From positions 1 through 64,000 of the forward strand of contig JAOAEA010000007.1 of assembly GCA_026417035.1 (NCBI GenBank): a stretch of 64,000 nt of DNA, written 5' to 3'. Below, in pieces: positions 19,522 through 27,667 of this stretch. Position 1 is the stretch's first letter; each line of letters begins with the position of its first letter. The notes beneath the pieces are model-generated. The model saw only the letters and a list, made by a program, of their open reading frames with translations. It was not told the origin of the DNA and did not search any database. Source of the stretch: Burkholderiales bacterium. Lineage in GTDB: Bacteria; Pseudomonadota; Gammaproteobacteria; Burkholderiales; SG8-39. The position numbers were made by a program, and so were the translations under genes.

Positions 19522-20631
19522 TCAGATCCGCAGCGGCCGCCAGTAGCCGCTGAGCTCGAGGTAGCCGCGGCCGACCTCGCGCCCCGCCGCGAGCGCACGC
19601 ACGGCCCCTTCCCAATACACCGTCCCGACGCTCGCGCGCGAGTCGAGCTCCTGGTCGTCGATGAGCGGTTCGAGCACGAGGTCGAGGGTCCCGGCGCGCA
19701 GCGCGAACGCTACCGGATATTCGACGCCGGTGCGCGGCGACCGCCAGTGCCGGGCCGGACGGAAGGCGACGTCGCCCGGTGCCAGAGCGCGCACGCGGCC
19801 GCCGGCCTCGCGCAGCGTCCCGCCGGCCCAGAGGGTCTCGCCGGATCTTGCCCGGATGCGGAAGGCCATCAGCGCGCCGCCGTCGGCGAGGTTGACGCCG
19901 ACCCAGTCCCAGCCGGCCGCGTCCGCCGAGAGCACCTCGCTCGACCACTCGTGGTCGAGCCACGCCTTGCCGGTGACGCGCACCGTCCGCCCGTCGGCCC
20001 CGAGGGTCCCCTCCACCGCCAGATGCGGCCGCGAGTAGTAGTAGCTCGCCTGCGCCGGGTCGGGGCCTTTGCGGCTGTAGCCGCGCTCGCCCTGCAGCAG
20101 GATCGGCTGGGTGGGCCGAAACGACAACGCGAGGGAGAAATCGCGGGCTGCGATCGACGTGCGGTAGACATCGCCCTCGAGGCGCAGCCACCAGTCGTCG
20201 ATGCGCACGTCGGTCGTGCCTTGCGCGGCCTGCGCCAGCCCGAAGCCGGCGCGCCGCGCGCGCTGGTCGTGGCGCAGGCGGCCGTGACGCGGATCGGCGA
20301 GCGCCGCGTGGGCGAAGAGGAGCTCGCGCGGCGCGAATGCGCTCGCGCTCTCCTCCGCCACGCCCGGCCGATTGCGAAAGAAGGTGACCTGGATGCCGAA
20401 GTCGTTCCCCCGGTCGTCACGCACCCAGCCGGTGACGTACCACCACTCGGTGCGGTACTCGGGATGGCTGCCGTGGTCGCGCGGAAACACGAGCTCGCGC
20501 GGCCGCACCGCGGGATAGGCGACCTCGCGCGCCCTCGCGAGCGGCGCGAGCAGCGCGAGCGCCGCTGCGAGGAACGCCCGGCGGGGTTCAGAGGACAGAG
20601 GACAGAAGACAGGGGACAAAACGCTTCGCAT
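19522..20631 (-). CDS. AttH-like lipocalin-type exported protein (carotenoid 1,2-hydratase-like)
   Basis: The product has 369 residues from the ATG at 20631. A twin-arginine-like signal is visible (PRRAFLAAALALLAPLARA), then the AttH/CrtC-type body: FPRDHGSHPEYRTEWWYVTGW, FGIQVTFFRNRPG, LLFAHAALADP, WLDHEWSSEVLSADAAGWDW and GYLELSGYW. Proteins of this kind are encoded with LolCDE-like ABC genes (the attEFGH pattern), and the permease and ATPase genes lie just upstream on the same strand. The first 15 residues (MRSVLSPVFCPLSSE) are encoded entirely by a simple repeat (20590-20635), so the original start has been replaced or lies elsewhere. The exact start is uncertain. Confidence 0.8.
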   Translation of the reverse strand: MRSVLSPVFCPLSSEPRRAFLAAALALLAPLARAREVAYPAVRPRELVFPRDHGSHPEYRTEWWYVTGWVRDDRGNDFGIQVTFFRNRPGVAEESASAFAPRELLFAHAALADPRHGRLRHDQRARRAGFGLAQAAQGTTDVRIDDWWLRLEGDVYRTSIAARDFSLALSFRPTQPILLQGERGYSRKGPDPAQASYYYSRPHLAVEGTLGADGRTVRVTGKAWLDHEWSSEVLSADAAGWDWVGVNLADGGALMAFRIRARSGETLWAGGTLREAGGRVRALAPGDVAFRPARHWRSPRTGVEYPVAFALRAGTLDLVLEPLIDDQELDSRASVGTVYWEGAVRALAAGREVGRGYLELSGYWRPLRI

Positions 20632-20701
20632 CCCCATCCTGGCCTTCCTCAGCCCAGAGGACGGAGAACAGAAGACAGAGGACAGAACGCTTTCGATCCC
20701 C
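20590..20701 (-). repeat. Two direct copies of a purine-rich repeat (family 2)
   Basis: Copy 1 at 20590-20635 and copy 2 at 20656-20701 both read, on the plus strand, AGAGGAC then variants of GGACAGAAGACAG, then GGACA.AACGCTT..ATCCCC. Within each copy GGACAGA-like heptamers recur. On the minus strand copy 1 supplies the ATG and the first codons of the AttH-like gene. Confidence 0.7.
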
Positions 20702-20837
20702 GCGGCGACTTTCGACGGGCCGAAGGACAGACGATGGGGGACCGAAGCCCCGGCAGTCGCATCCCGGGGGACGGCGCGCTTCCCACACCCATCCCGACCT
20801 TCCCGCTGCGAGGGGGAAGGAGCCCTTCGCCCAACGC

Positions 20838-20888
20838 TCAATCCTCAGTCCTCAATCCCGAATCCCGAATCCCGAATCCTGCATCCCG
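20838..20888 (-). repeat. Short tandem array of AATCCCG heptamers
   Basis: CAATCCTCAGTCCTCAATCC is followed by three AATCCCG units and ATCCTGCATCCCG. On the minus strand this reads GGATGCAGGATTCGGGATTC and so on. A related CAGGATTCGGGACGCGGGAT occurs after boxB at 35702. It fills the gap between the permease and AttH-like genes. Confidence 0.6.
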
Positions 20889-20899
20889 CGGGCCGTAGC

Positions 20900-23413
20900 T
20901 CACCAGTCCTCCTTCACCGCCCGCACGACGTCGGCGCCCATCGCCTGCCGGCCGCTCGCGAGGGCGGTCAGCGTGGCGAGCGCGAGCAGCACCGCACCGA
21001 GGGCCGCGAGCCCGGCCCAAGGCACGTGCAGCTCCATGCCCCAGTGGAAGGACTGACGGTTCACGACGTGGATGAGGACGAGGCTGATCAGCCAGCCGAT
21101 GGCGAGCCCCACCGCGAGCCCGACCGCGCTCACGGCGAAACCCTCGACGGCGAGCATCGCGCCGATCTGGCGACGCGTCATCCCGAGGTGGCGCAGCACG
21201 CCGAACTCGCGCCGGCGCGCGAGCACGAGCGCGCTGAAGCTCGAGGAGAGCCCGACGAGCCCGATCAGCACGGCGGCGGCCTCGAGCGCGTAGGTGACGG
21301 CGAAGGTGCGGTCGAAGACGGAGAGCGAGATGTCCCGGATCTCGCCCGGCGTCGCGATCTCGAGGTTGCCACCGCCGGGCACGGCCGCGGCGACCGCCCG
21401 GCTCACGGCGTCGGGGCTCGCGCCGGGATCGAGCCAGAGCGCCACCGCGTTCGCGTTGGCGTCCCCGGTGAGCGCGACGAAGACCTCGCGCTGGATCATC
21501 ACCGCGCCCTGCTGGCGCGCGTAGTCGCGCCACACGCCCGCGACGACGAACGGCGCCATCCGCCCGGCGATCGGCAGCTCGATGCGCTCGCCGATCCGGT
21601 AGCCGTAGAGGTCCACCATCGGCTCGGTGACCCAGGCGGGCGGCGGATCGCCCGGTTTCGGCACCACGAACGCGCCCACGAGGGGCAGCTGCCGCGCCGG
21701 ATCGGCGGGATCGACCGGTTTCGCGAGCAACGCGACGCCCGCGCGGTCGGCGGCGAGGAGGATGCGCTGCGCCCGCAGCGGCTCGCTGCGCCGCACGCCG
21801 GGAATCGCGGCGAGCCGTTCCAGGTCCGCCGGCGAGAGGAACGCGGTGTCGGTCGTCATGCTCGCCCGCACGTAGAGGTCGGCTGGCAGGACGCGGTCGA
21901 GCCAGTCGTCCACCGACTGCCGGAACGAAGCGACCATGATCGCCATCGACACCATCAGCGACACGGCGGCCACGATCGCCGCGAGGCTCACGCTCGCCTG
22001 CCCCGGCGCGCCGCGCAGCTGGTCGAGCGCGAGCGCGCCCGGCACCGCCCGCGGCCGCGGCGCGGCGGAGAGCGCCGCATGCGCGACACGCGGCATCAGC
22101 ACGATGGTGCCGACGAGCAGGCACGCGATCGCCGCATAGCCGAACAGGGGCAGCCCGCGCACCGGCGGCAGGAAGCTCGCGGCGAGGCCCGCGGCCCACA
22201 GCGCGAGTCCCGGCCACGGCGTCGCCAGCCGCGCCAGCGCGCGCTGCTCGTCGCCTGCCTTCAGCGCCGGCCCGGGCTGTGCGCGCGCGGCCTCGAGCGC
22301 AGGCGCGAGGCTGCCGAGCACGGCCGCAGCGACGCCGAGCAGGAAGAACGCAGCGGCCGACCCAGGCTCGACGCCGAGCCGCGGCGTGACGCCCCGGAAA
22401 TAGCCGGCGCCGAGATCGCTGCCGAAAATACTCACCGCGGCGGCCGCGAGCGCGTAGCCGGCGACGAGGCCGAGCGCCGCACCGGCCGCGCCGATCGCGG
22501 CGCCCTCGCCGACGAGCGTCACCGCGAGCGCGCGCCGCTTCACGCCGAGCACCCGAAGGAGCGCGAGCTGAGTGCGCCGCCGCACCACGGCGAGCGCCTG
22601 CGTCGAGAAGACCAGCAGTCCACCCGTGAACAGCGCCACGAGCGCCAGGACGTTGAGGTTGACGCGGTAGGCGCGCGACAGGCTCGTCGCCGCACGCAGC
22701 GAAGCCTCCGGCCTGGCAACGACCAGGCCCGGCGGGAGCTCCGCCTGCAGCGCGGCGCGGAACGCCGCGACGTCCGTTCCCGGCCGCAGCCGCAGGTCGA
22801 TGCGCGTGATCCGGCCGACGCGGCCGAAGCGGTCCTGGACCGCGGCGATGTCCATCACGCCGAGCCGGCCCGGCGTCCGCGCCGAAAGGAGCCCCGCCAC
22901 GCGCAGCTCGACCGGCTCGAGGCCTGCGAGCACGCCGACGCGATCGCCCCGCTTCACGCCGAGCGCGTCGGCGGCGGCGACCGAGAGGAAGATCGCGTCC
23001 GGGCGCAGCACGTCGAGGCCGTCCTCGCCCTCGCCGACGAGCCCGGGCTGGATCGGCCCCGCGCGGAAGACGTCGATGCCGAGCAGCGCCAGCTCGCCAC
23101 GGTCGCCGGCGAGCTTCGCGTCCACTTCGACGACGGGGCTCGCGAGCGCGACCTCCGGGCGTGCCGCCACCGCGGGGAAGAGGCTCTCGTCGAAGCCCGC
23201 GCGCGGCCCGCGCACCTCGAGGTCGGCGTCCCCGGCCACGGTCGCGAGGCCCGCGGAGAGTTCGTTCACCGCCGCCTGGTTGATGAGCTGGACCGCGTAG
23301 CCGAGCGCGACCCCGAGCGCGATCGCCGCGACCGACAGGACGAGCCGTCCCCCGTTCGCGCGCAACGCGCCGCCGGTGACCGCGCCCCAGGGCGTGATGC
23401 GCGCCGCGCTCAC
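20900..23413 (-). CDS. FtsX/LolC-type ABC transporter permease, double-length
   Basis: This 837-residue protein contains two FtsX/MacB-type permease units. Unit one: LSVAAIALGVALGYAVQLIN helix, a periplasmic MacB-like region (DVFRAGPIQPGLVGE, GRLGVMDIAAVQDRFG), then NVLALVALFTGGLLVFSTQAL and further helices. Unit two: SLAAIVAAVSLMVSMAIMVASFR, a second periplasmic region (YVRASMTTDTAFLSP, DLYGYRIGERIELPI) and helices ending near WAGLAALGAVLLALATL. The layout matches AttF/AttG-like permeases of lipoprotein or lipid-handling exporters. It starts 4 bases inside the end of the ATPase gene (ATGA overlap) and is followed by the AttH-like gene. Export of a hydrophobic cargo across the envelope is inferred. 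Confidence 0.88.
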   Translation of the reverse strand: MSAARITPWGAVTGGALRANGGRLVLSVAAIALGVALGYAVQLINQAAVNELSAGLATVAGDADLEVRGPRAGFDESLFPAVAARPEVALASPVVEVDAKLAGDRGELALLGIDVFRAGPIQPGLVGEGEDGLDVLRPDAIFLSVAAADALGVKRGDRVGVLAGLEPVELRVAGLLSARTPGRLGVMDIAAVQDRFGRVGRITRIDLRLRPGTDVAAFRAALQAELPPGLVVARPEASLRAATSLSRAYRVNLNVLALVALFTGGLLVFSTQALAVVRRRTQLALLRVLGVKRRALAVTLVGEGAAIGAAGAALGLVAGYALAAAAVSIFGSDLGAGYFRGVTPRLGVEPGSAAAFFLLGVAAAVLGSLAPALEAARAQPGPALKAGDEQRALARLATPWPGLALWAAGLAASFLPPVRGLPLFGYAAIACLLVGTIVLMPRVAHAALSAAPRPRAVPGALALDQLRGAPGQASVSLAAIVAAVSLMVSMAIMVASFRQSVDDWLDRVLPADLYVRASMTTDTAFLSPADLERLAAIPGVRRSEPLRAQRILLAADRAGVALLAKPVDPADPARQLPLVGAFVVPKPGDPPPAWVTEPMVDLYGYRIGERIELPIAGRMAPFVVAGVWRDYARQQGAVMIQREVFVALTGDANANAVALWLDPGASPDAVSRAVAAAVPGGGNLEIATPGEIRDISLSVFDRTFAVTYALEAAAVLIGLVGLSSSFSALVLARRREFGVLRHLGMTRRQIGAMLAVEGFAVSAVGLAVGLAIGWLISLVLIHVVNRQSFHWGMELHVPWAGLAALGAVLLALATLTALASGRQAMGADVVRAVKEDW

Positions 23414-24084
23414 CGGCGCGTCTCCTCGCGCAGCCCCGAGCGCGTCAGCGTGAGGATGCGGTCGGCGGTGGCCGCGGCGGCGTGCGAATGCGTGACCAGG
23501 ATGCCGGTCGCCCCGTGCGCGCGGATCGTCGCCGCGAGCAGCGCCAGGATCTGCGCGGCGCTCTCAGGGTCGAGGTTGCCGGTCGGCTCGTCCGCGAGGA
23601 CCACCGCGGGCCGGTGCACCAGCGCGCGCGCGATCGCCACGCGCTGCAGCTCGCCTCCGGAGAGCTCGCGCGGCATGCTCGCGGCGCGGTCGGCGAGGCC
23701 CACCGCGTCGAGCATCGCCCCGACGCGCGTCTGCGCCTCGCCCGCCGCGACCCCGAGGAGCGCGAGCGGCAGCGCCACGTTCTGCGCCACCGAAAGATAG
23801 GGCAGGACGTGGAAGGCCTGAAAGACGAAGCCCATGCGCGCGCGCCGCAGCGCCGTGAGGGCGTCGTCGTCGAGCGCGGTGACCTCGACGCCGTCGACGA
23901 CGATGGCGCCCGCGTCGGGCCGGTCCAGGCCGGCGACCAGGTTGAGCAGCGTGGACTTGCCCACGCCCGACTCGCCCATGATCGCGACGTACTCGCCGCG
24001 CGCGAGCTCGAGGGAGATCGCGGTGAGGACGCTGCGCTCGCGCGGGCCGGCGTAGGCCTTGGAGACGTCGCGGATGGCAATCAC
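23410..24084 (-). CDS. LolD/MacB-type ABC transporter ATP-binding protein
   Basis: The product has 224 residues from the GTG at 24084 (MIAIRDVSKAYAG); the frame also has a GTG at 24126 that would add 14 unlikely residues. Walker A is GESGVGKSTLLNL, the Q-loop is GFVFQAFHVLPYLSV, the signature is ELSGGELQRVAIARAL, Walker B is VVLADEPTGNLD, and the H-loop is ILVTHSHAAA. This is the LolD/FtsE/MacB branch that powers mechanotransmission-type exporters. Its stop overlaps the permease start by 4 bases, so the two are translationally coupled. With the AttH-like gene it forms a three-gene envelope export system. Confidence 0.92.
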   Translation of the reverse strand: MIAIRDVSKAYAGPRERSVLTAISLELARGEYVAIMGESGVGKSTLLNLVAGLDRPDAGAIVVDGVEVTALDDDALTALRRARMGFVFQAFHVLPYLSVAQNVALPLALLGVAAGEAQTRVGAMLDAVGLADRAASMPRELSGGELQRVAIARALVHRPAVVLADEPTGNLDPESAAQILALLAATIRAHGATGILVTHSHAAAATADRILTLTRSGLREETRR

Positions 24085-24248
24085 GGCTGCAAAGGTAACA
24101 GGCTGGCGAGAAACGCTTCCCGGCACGCTCCGCTAGGGGGCACCGGCGGGCCCAGGGGCGCTTTCCGGCGGTCCCCGATTCGCGGCTCGACGTGTCCCCA
24201 GGCTTCGACACGCCGGCGCCGATGCGGTGCCGCGCGCGACCGCGCGCC

Positions 24249-24959
24249 TCAGACGCCGAGGTAGCGCTCGCGGATCGAAGGGTCGCCGCGCAGGCGCTCG
24301 GACGGCCCCTCGAAGACCACGCTCCCTTTGACGAGGATCATCGCCCGGTCGGCGATGGCGGTCACGGCCCGGAAGTTCTTGTCGACGATGATGGTGGCGA
24401 TGCCGGAGGCCTTGATCTCGCGCACGATGCGCCAGATCTCGCGCGAGACGAGCGGTGCCAGCCCCTCGGTCGCCTCGTCCAGGATCAGCACGTCCGGGTT
24501 CGTGAGCAGCGCCCGCCCTATGGTGAGCATCTGCTGCTCGCCGCCGGAGAGCTGGCCGCCGCCGTGGCCGATGCGCTCGCGCAGCCGCGGGAACGCCGCG
24601 AGGACGCGCTCGAGCGTCCAGTCGCGCTGCCCTCGGGCGCCGGCGCGCGCCGCCATCACCAGGTTCTCGTGCACCGAGAGGTTGGGGAAGATGCCACGCC
24701 CTTCGGGCACGTACGCGACGCCGGCCAGCGCGATCCGGTGCGGCGCGCTGCGCGTCATGTCCGCGCCCTTCACCCGCACCGTGCCCGACCGGGGCCGCAC
24801 CAGCCCGAGGATGCTCTTGAGGAGCGTCGACTTGCCCATGCCGTTGCGGCCCATGAGGCCCAGGGTCTCGCCCGGCGCGAGCGCCAGGTCGACGCCGTGC
24901 AGGATGTGGCTCGCCCCGTAGTAGGTATGGATGCCGCGCGCTTCGATGAGGCTAGTCAT
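24249..24959 (-). CDS. livF: Branched-chain-amino-acid-type ABC transporter ATP-binding protein (LivF)
   Basis: The protein has 236 residues, the usual LivF size. Walker A is GRNGMGKSTLLKSIL, the signature is LSGGEQQMLTIGRALL, Walker B is VLILDEATEGLAP, and the family-specific YVPEGRGIFPNLSVHENL is present. It energises the LivHM permease. Its start overlaps the end of livG by 8 bases. Placement beside bclA and the box genes argues for uptake of benzoate or another aromatic acid rather than amino acids; Liv-type systems in this position are common in aromatic degraders. Confidence 0.95.
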   Translation of the reverse strand: MTSLIEARGIHTYYGASHILHGVDLALAPGETLGLMGRNGMGKSTLLKSILGLVRPRSGTVRVKGADMTRSAPHRIALAGVAYVPEGRGIFPNLSVHENLVMAARAGARGQRDWTLERVLAAFPRLRERIGHGGGQLSGGEQQMLTIGRALLTNPDVLILDEATEGLAPLVSREIWRIVREIKASGIATIIVDKNFRAVTAIADRAMILVKGSVVFEGPSERLRGDPSIRERYLGV

Positions 24960-25710
24960 GCGCCTCGTCCCCGCCGAGGTAGGCGTCCTGCACCGCCTGG
25001 CTCGAGCGGATCCGCTCGGGCGTGCCGGACTCGAGGACGACGCCGTTCACCATCACGGTGAGCGTGTCGGCGAGGGCGAAGACGGCGTCCATGTCGTGCT
25101 CGACGAGCAGCATCGCGTGGTCCGCGGCTAGCCGCTGCAGCAGGGCGACGATCCGCGCGGACTCTTCGGCGCCCATGCCGGCGAGCGGCTCGTCGAGGAG
25201 CAGCAGCGTGGGGTCGGTCGCGAGCGTCATGGCGATCTCGACCTGGCGCTGCTCGCCGTGCGAGAGGCTCGCGACGGTGGCGCCCTCGCGCCCCTCGAGC
25301 CCGGCGGCGGCGATCGCGCGCTCGGCCGCCTCGTTCACCGCCCGGAGCGCCGTCGCCGGACGGAAGAACCGGAGCGAGCTCGCGAGGCGCGACTGCGCGG
25401 CGATCCGCGCGTTCTCGAACACCGTGAACGGCAGGAAGACGTTCGTCTTCTGGTAGCTGCGGCCCACCCCGAGCCGCGAGATCCGGTCCGCCGTGAGGCC
25501 GGTGACGTCGCGCCCGCGCAGGCGCACCGTGCCGCTCGTCGGCGGCAGGTCGCCCGAGAGCATGTTGATGAGCGTCGACTTGCCGGCGCCGTTCGGCCCG
25601 ATCACCGCGTGCACCTCGCCCATGCGGCACTCGAGCGAGACGCCGCTCACCGCCGCGAGCCCGCCGAAGTTGCGCGATAGCCGTTCCACCGCGAGCACGA
25701 CCTCCGCCAT
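24952..25710 (-). CDS. livG: Branched-chain-amino-acid-type ABC transporter ATP-binding protein (LivG)
   Basis: The product has 252 residues from the ATG at 25710, which overlaps the livM stop (TGATG). Walker A is GPNGAGKSTLINMLSG, the LivG-specific stretch is GVGRSYQKTNVFLPFTVFEN, the signature is ASLSHGEQRQVEIAM, and Walker B is LLLLDEPLAGMGAEE. Together with LivF it forms the ATPase pair. The frame is open 10 codons further upstream, inside livM, but the overlap with the livM stop marks the start. Confidence 0.95.
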   Translation of the reverse strand: MAEVVLAVERLSRNFGGLAAVSGVSLECRMGEVHAVIGPNGAGKSTLINMLSGDLPPTSGTVRLRGRDVTGLTADRISRLGVGRSYQKTNVFLPFTVFENARIAAQSRLASSLRFFRPATALRAVNEAAERAIAAAGLEGREGATVASLSHGEQRQVEIAMTLATDPTLLLLDEPLAGMGAEESARIVALLQRLAADHAMLLVEHDMDAVFALADTLTVMVNGVVLESGTPERIRSSQAVQDAYLGGDEAHD

Positions 25711-26666
25711 CAGCCGCTCCGTCCGCGCTGGAGCGGCCACGCGAGGCCCGCGATCCCGTTCGGCAGGAAGAGCGCGACCAGGACGATGGTCGTGCCCATG
25801 AGGAGCTGCCAGTGCTCGCTCAACCCCTGGAACACGAGCTCCAGCAGGAGGAACGCCGCAGCGCCGATCACCGCGCCCGCGAGCGTGCCCATCCCGCCGA
25901 GGATCACCATCATCAGCACCGAGCCGGAGAGGTGCCAGCCGAGCATCTCCGGGTTGACCGCGCCGTACTGCACGGCGCCGAAGTAGCCGGCGAGGCCCGC
26001 GACCGCGCCCGCGATCGTGAAGGCGACGAGCTTGTAGCGGAACGTCGGGAAGCCGAGCGACTTCATCCGGTGCTCGTTCACGCGGATGCCCTGCACGACG
26101 CGGCCGAACGGCGAGGCGAGCACCACGCGCAACACGAGGTACGCGGCGACGAAGACCGCCAGCACCACGAAGTAGAGGTGGACGAAGTTCGCGAGGTCGA
26201 ACGGGGTCCAGCCGAAGAGCGCCGTGTCGGGGCGCACGTCGATGAAGATGCCGTCCGAGCCGCCCGCGATCTTGGTGTCGTGGAACACGTAGTACACCAT
26301 CTGCGCGAACGCGAGCGTCACCATGATGAAGTAGACGCCCTGGGTGCGCACCGCGAAGAAGCCAATCGCGGCGGCGAGCAGGGCGGCGCCGCCCACGGCG
26401 AGCGGCAGGCTGGTCCAGAAGTTCGCCGCCTGGTACTGCGGCGCGGCGAGCGCGACGAGGTAGGCGCCGAAGCCGAAGAACGCCGCGTGCCCGAGGCTGA
26501 CGAGCCCCGCGTAGCCCACCAAGAGGTCGAGGCTCATGGCGAAGACCGCCATGATCAGGATCTTGGTGGCGAGCTGCACGTAGTACTTGCCGGCGACGGC
26601 CGGGAGCGCGACGAGCGCGAGCAACACCACGATCAGGAGCACCGTCGCGGCGCGGTCGGAGCGCAT
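25710..26666 (-). CDS. livM: Branched-chain-amino-acid-type ABC transporter permease (LivM)
   Basis: The protein has 318 residues with about eight to nine membrane helices. Typical LivM segments are FAMSLDLLVGYAGLVSLGHAAFFGFGAYL, TQGVYFIMVTLAFAQMVYYV, the ABC-contact loop SPFGRVVQGIRVNEHRMKSLG, and MLGWHLSGSVLMMVILGGMGTLAG. Start and stop both overlap neighbours by a few bases (livH upstream, livG downstream), so translation is coupled along the operon. Confidence 0.95.
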   Translation of the reverse strand: MRSDRAATVLLIVVLLALVALPAVAGKYYVQLATKILIMAVFAMSLDLLVGYAGLVSLGHAAFFGFGAYLVALAAPQYQAANFWTSLPLAVGGAALLAAAIGFFAVRTQGVYFIMVTLAFAQMVYYVFHDTKIAGGSDGIFIDVRPDTALFGWTPFDLANFVHLYFVVLAVFVAAYLVLRVVLASPFGRVVQGIRVNEHRMKSLGFPTFRYKLVAFTIAGAVAGLAGYFGAVQYGAVNPEMLGWHLSGSVLMMVILGGMGTLAGAVIGAAAFLLLELVFQGLSEHWQLLMGTTIVLVALFLPNGIAGLAWPLQRGRSG

Positions 26667-27562
26667 CAGAGCCGCTTCCCGAAGATGCCCTCGGGCCGCC
26701 ACAGCAGCACGCCCGCCATGAGGAGGTACATCGCCATGCCGGCGAGGTCGGGCAGCACGCGCAAGCCGCCGAGCTCGAGCGTGGTCACCTTGCCGAAGGT
26801 GTCCACGAGGCCGATCAGGATCGCCGCGACGAGCGCCCCTTTCACCGAGCCGATGCCGCCGATGACGACGACGACGAACGACACGATCAGCACCTGGCCG
26901 CCCATGCCCGGGAACACCGAGGACACCGGCGCCGAGATCATGCCCGCGAACGCCGCGAGCGCGACGCCGAAGGCGAACACGAACCGGTAGAGCATGCGGA
27001 TGTTGATGCCGAGCGACTGCACCATCTCGCGGTTCGAGGCGCCGGCGCGGATCATCATGCCCAGGCGCGTGCGCTGGATGAGGAGGTACATCGCCACGGC
27101 GAGCGCCAGCACGACCGCGGAGATCCACAGCCGGTACACGGGGTAGGCGAGCGTCTCGGTGAGCGGGATCGACCCGGTGAACGGCGCCGGCACCGGGATG
27201 CCGTGCACGTCGTTGCCCCAGATCATGCCGCGCAGCTCCTCGAAGGCGAGGATCAGGCCGTAGGTGAGCAGCACCTGGTACAGGTGGTCGCGCGCGTAGA
27301 GCCGCGCGATGAGCAGCCACTCGATCAGCATCCCCAGCGCGACCGTGAGCAGCACCCCGACCGGGAGCGCGAACCAGAAGCTGCCGATCTTCCCCGCGAG
27401 CGACCAGGCGAGGTAGGCGCCGATCATGTAGAAGCTGCCGTGGGCGAGGTTGATGACGCCCATGATCCCGAACACGAGCGTGAGCCCGCTCGCGATCAGG
27501 AAGAGGAGCAGCCCGTACTGGACGGCGTTGAGCAGCTGGACGAGGAAACTGCCGAGGTCCAT
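26666..27562 (-). CDS. livH: Branched-chain-amino-acid-type ABC transporter permease (LivH)
   Basis: This 298-residue integral membrane protein has GLTLVFGIMGVINLAHGSFYMIGAYL, the loop RTRLGMMIRAGASNREMVQSLGIN that contacts the ATPases, and VLIVSFVVVVIGGIGSVKGALVAAILIG. These are standard LivH features. It is separated from the upstream binding-protein gene by 105 bases containing a terminator-like hairpin, so the permease/ATPase genes are probably expressed at a lower level than the binding protein. Confidence 0.95.
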   Translation of the reverse strand: MDLGSFLVQLLNAVQYGLLLFLIASGLTLVFGIMGVINLAHGSFYMIGAYLAWSLAGKIGSFWFALPVGVLLTVALGMLIEWLLIARLYARDHLYQVLLTYGLILAFEELRGMIWGNDVHGIPVPAPFTGSIPLTETLAYPVYRLWISAVVLALAVAMYLLIQRTRLGMMIRAGASNREMVQSLGINIRMLYRFVFAFGVALAAFAGMISAPVSSVFPGMGGQVLIVSFVVVVIGGIGSVKGALVAAILIGLVDTFGKVTTLELGGLRVLPDLAGMAMYLLMAGVLLWRPEGIFGKRL

Positions 27563-27618
27563 GCGGTGGTCGCCTGCGCTGTCGTTCGCCTCCCGCGCGC
27601 GGCGCGGCCCCCATCAGC

Positions 27619-27648
27619 AAAACGCCGGTGCCCTCGCGGACACCGGCG
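27619..27648 (-). terminator. Hairpin between the binding-protein and permease genes (partial terminator)
   Basis: On the minus strand CGCCGGTG, a 10-base loop and CACCGGCG are followed by TTTTGC. The stem is 8 bp with a short T run. It lies within an apparently continuous operon, so read-through attenuation that favours binding protein over permease is likely. Confidence 0.65.
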
Positions 27649-27667
27649 CTCGCTGCGGGACGCCGCG

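Noticed and set aside
17117..20191. A 1024-codon minus-strand frame spanning the MFS, exported-protein and hydrolase genes
   Set aside because: Only its last 410 codons are the MFS protein. The rest reads through two other genes in a wrong frame, a common artefact at high G+C.
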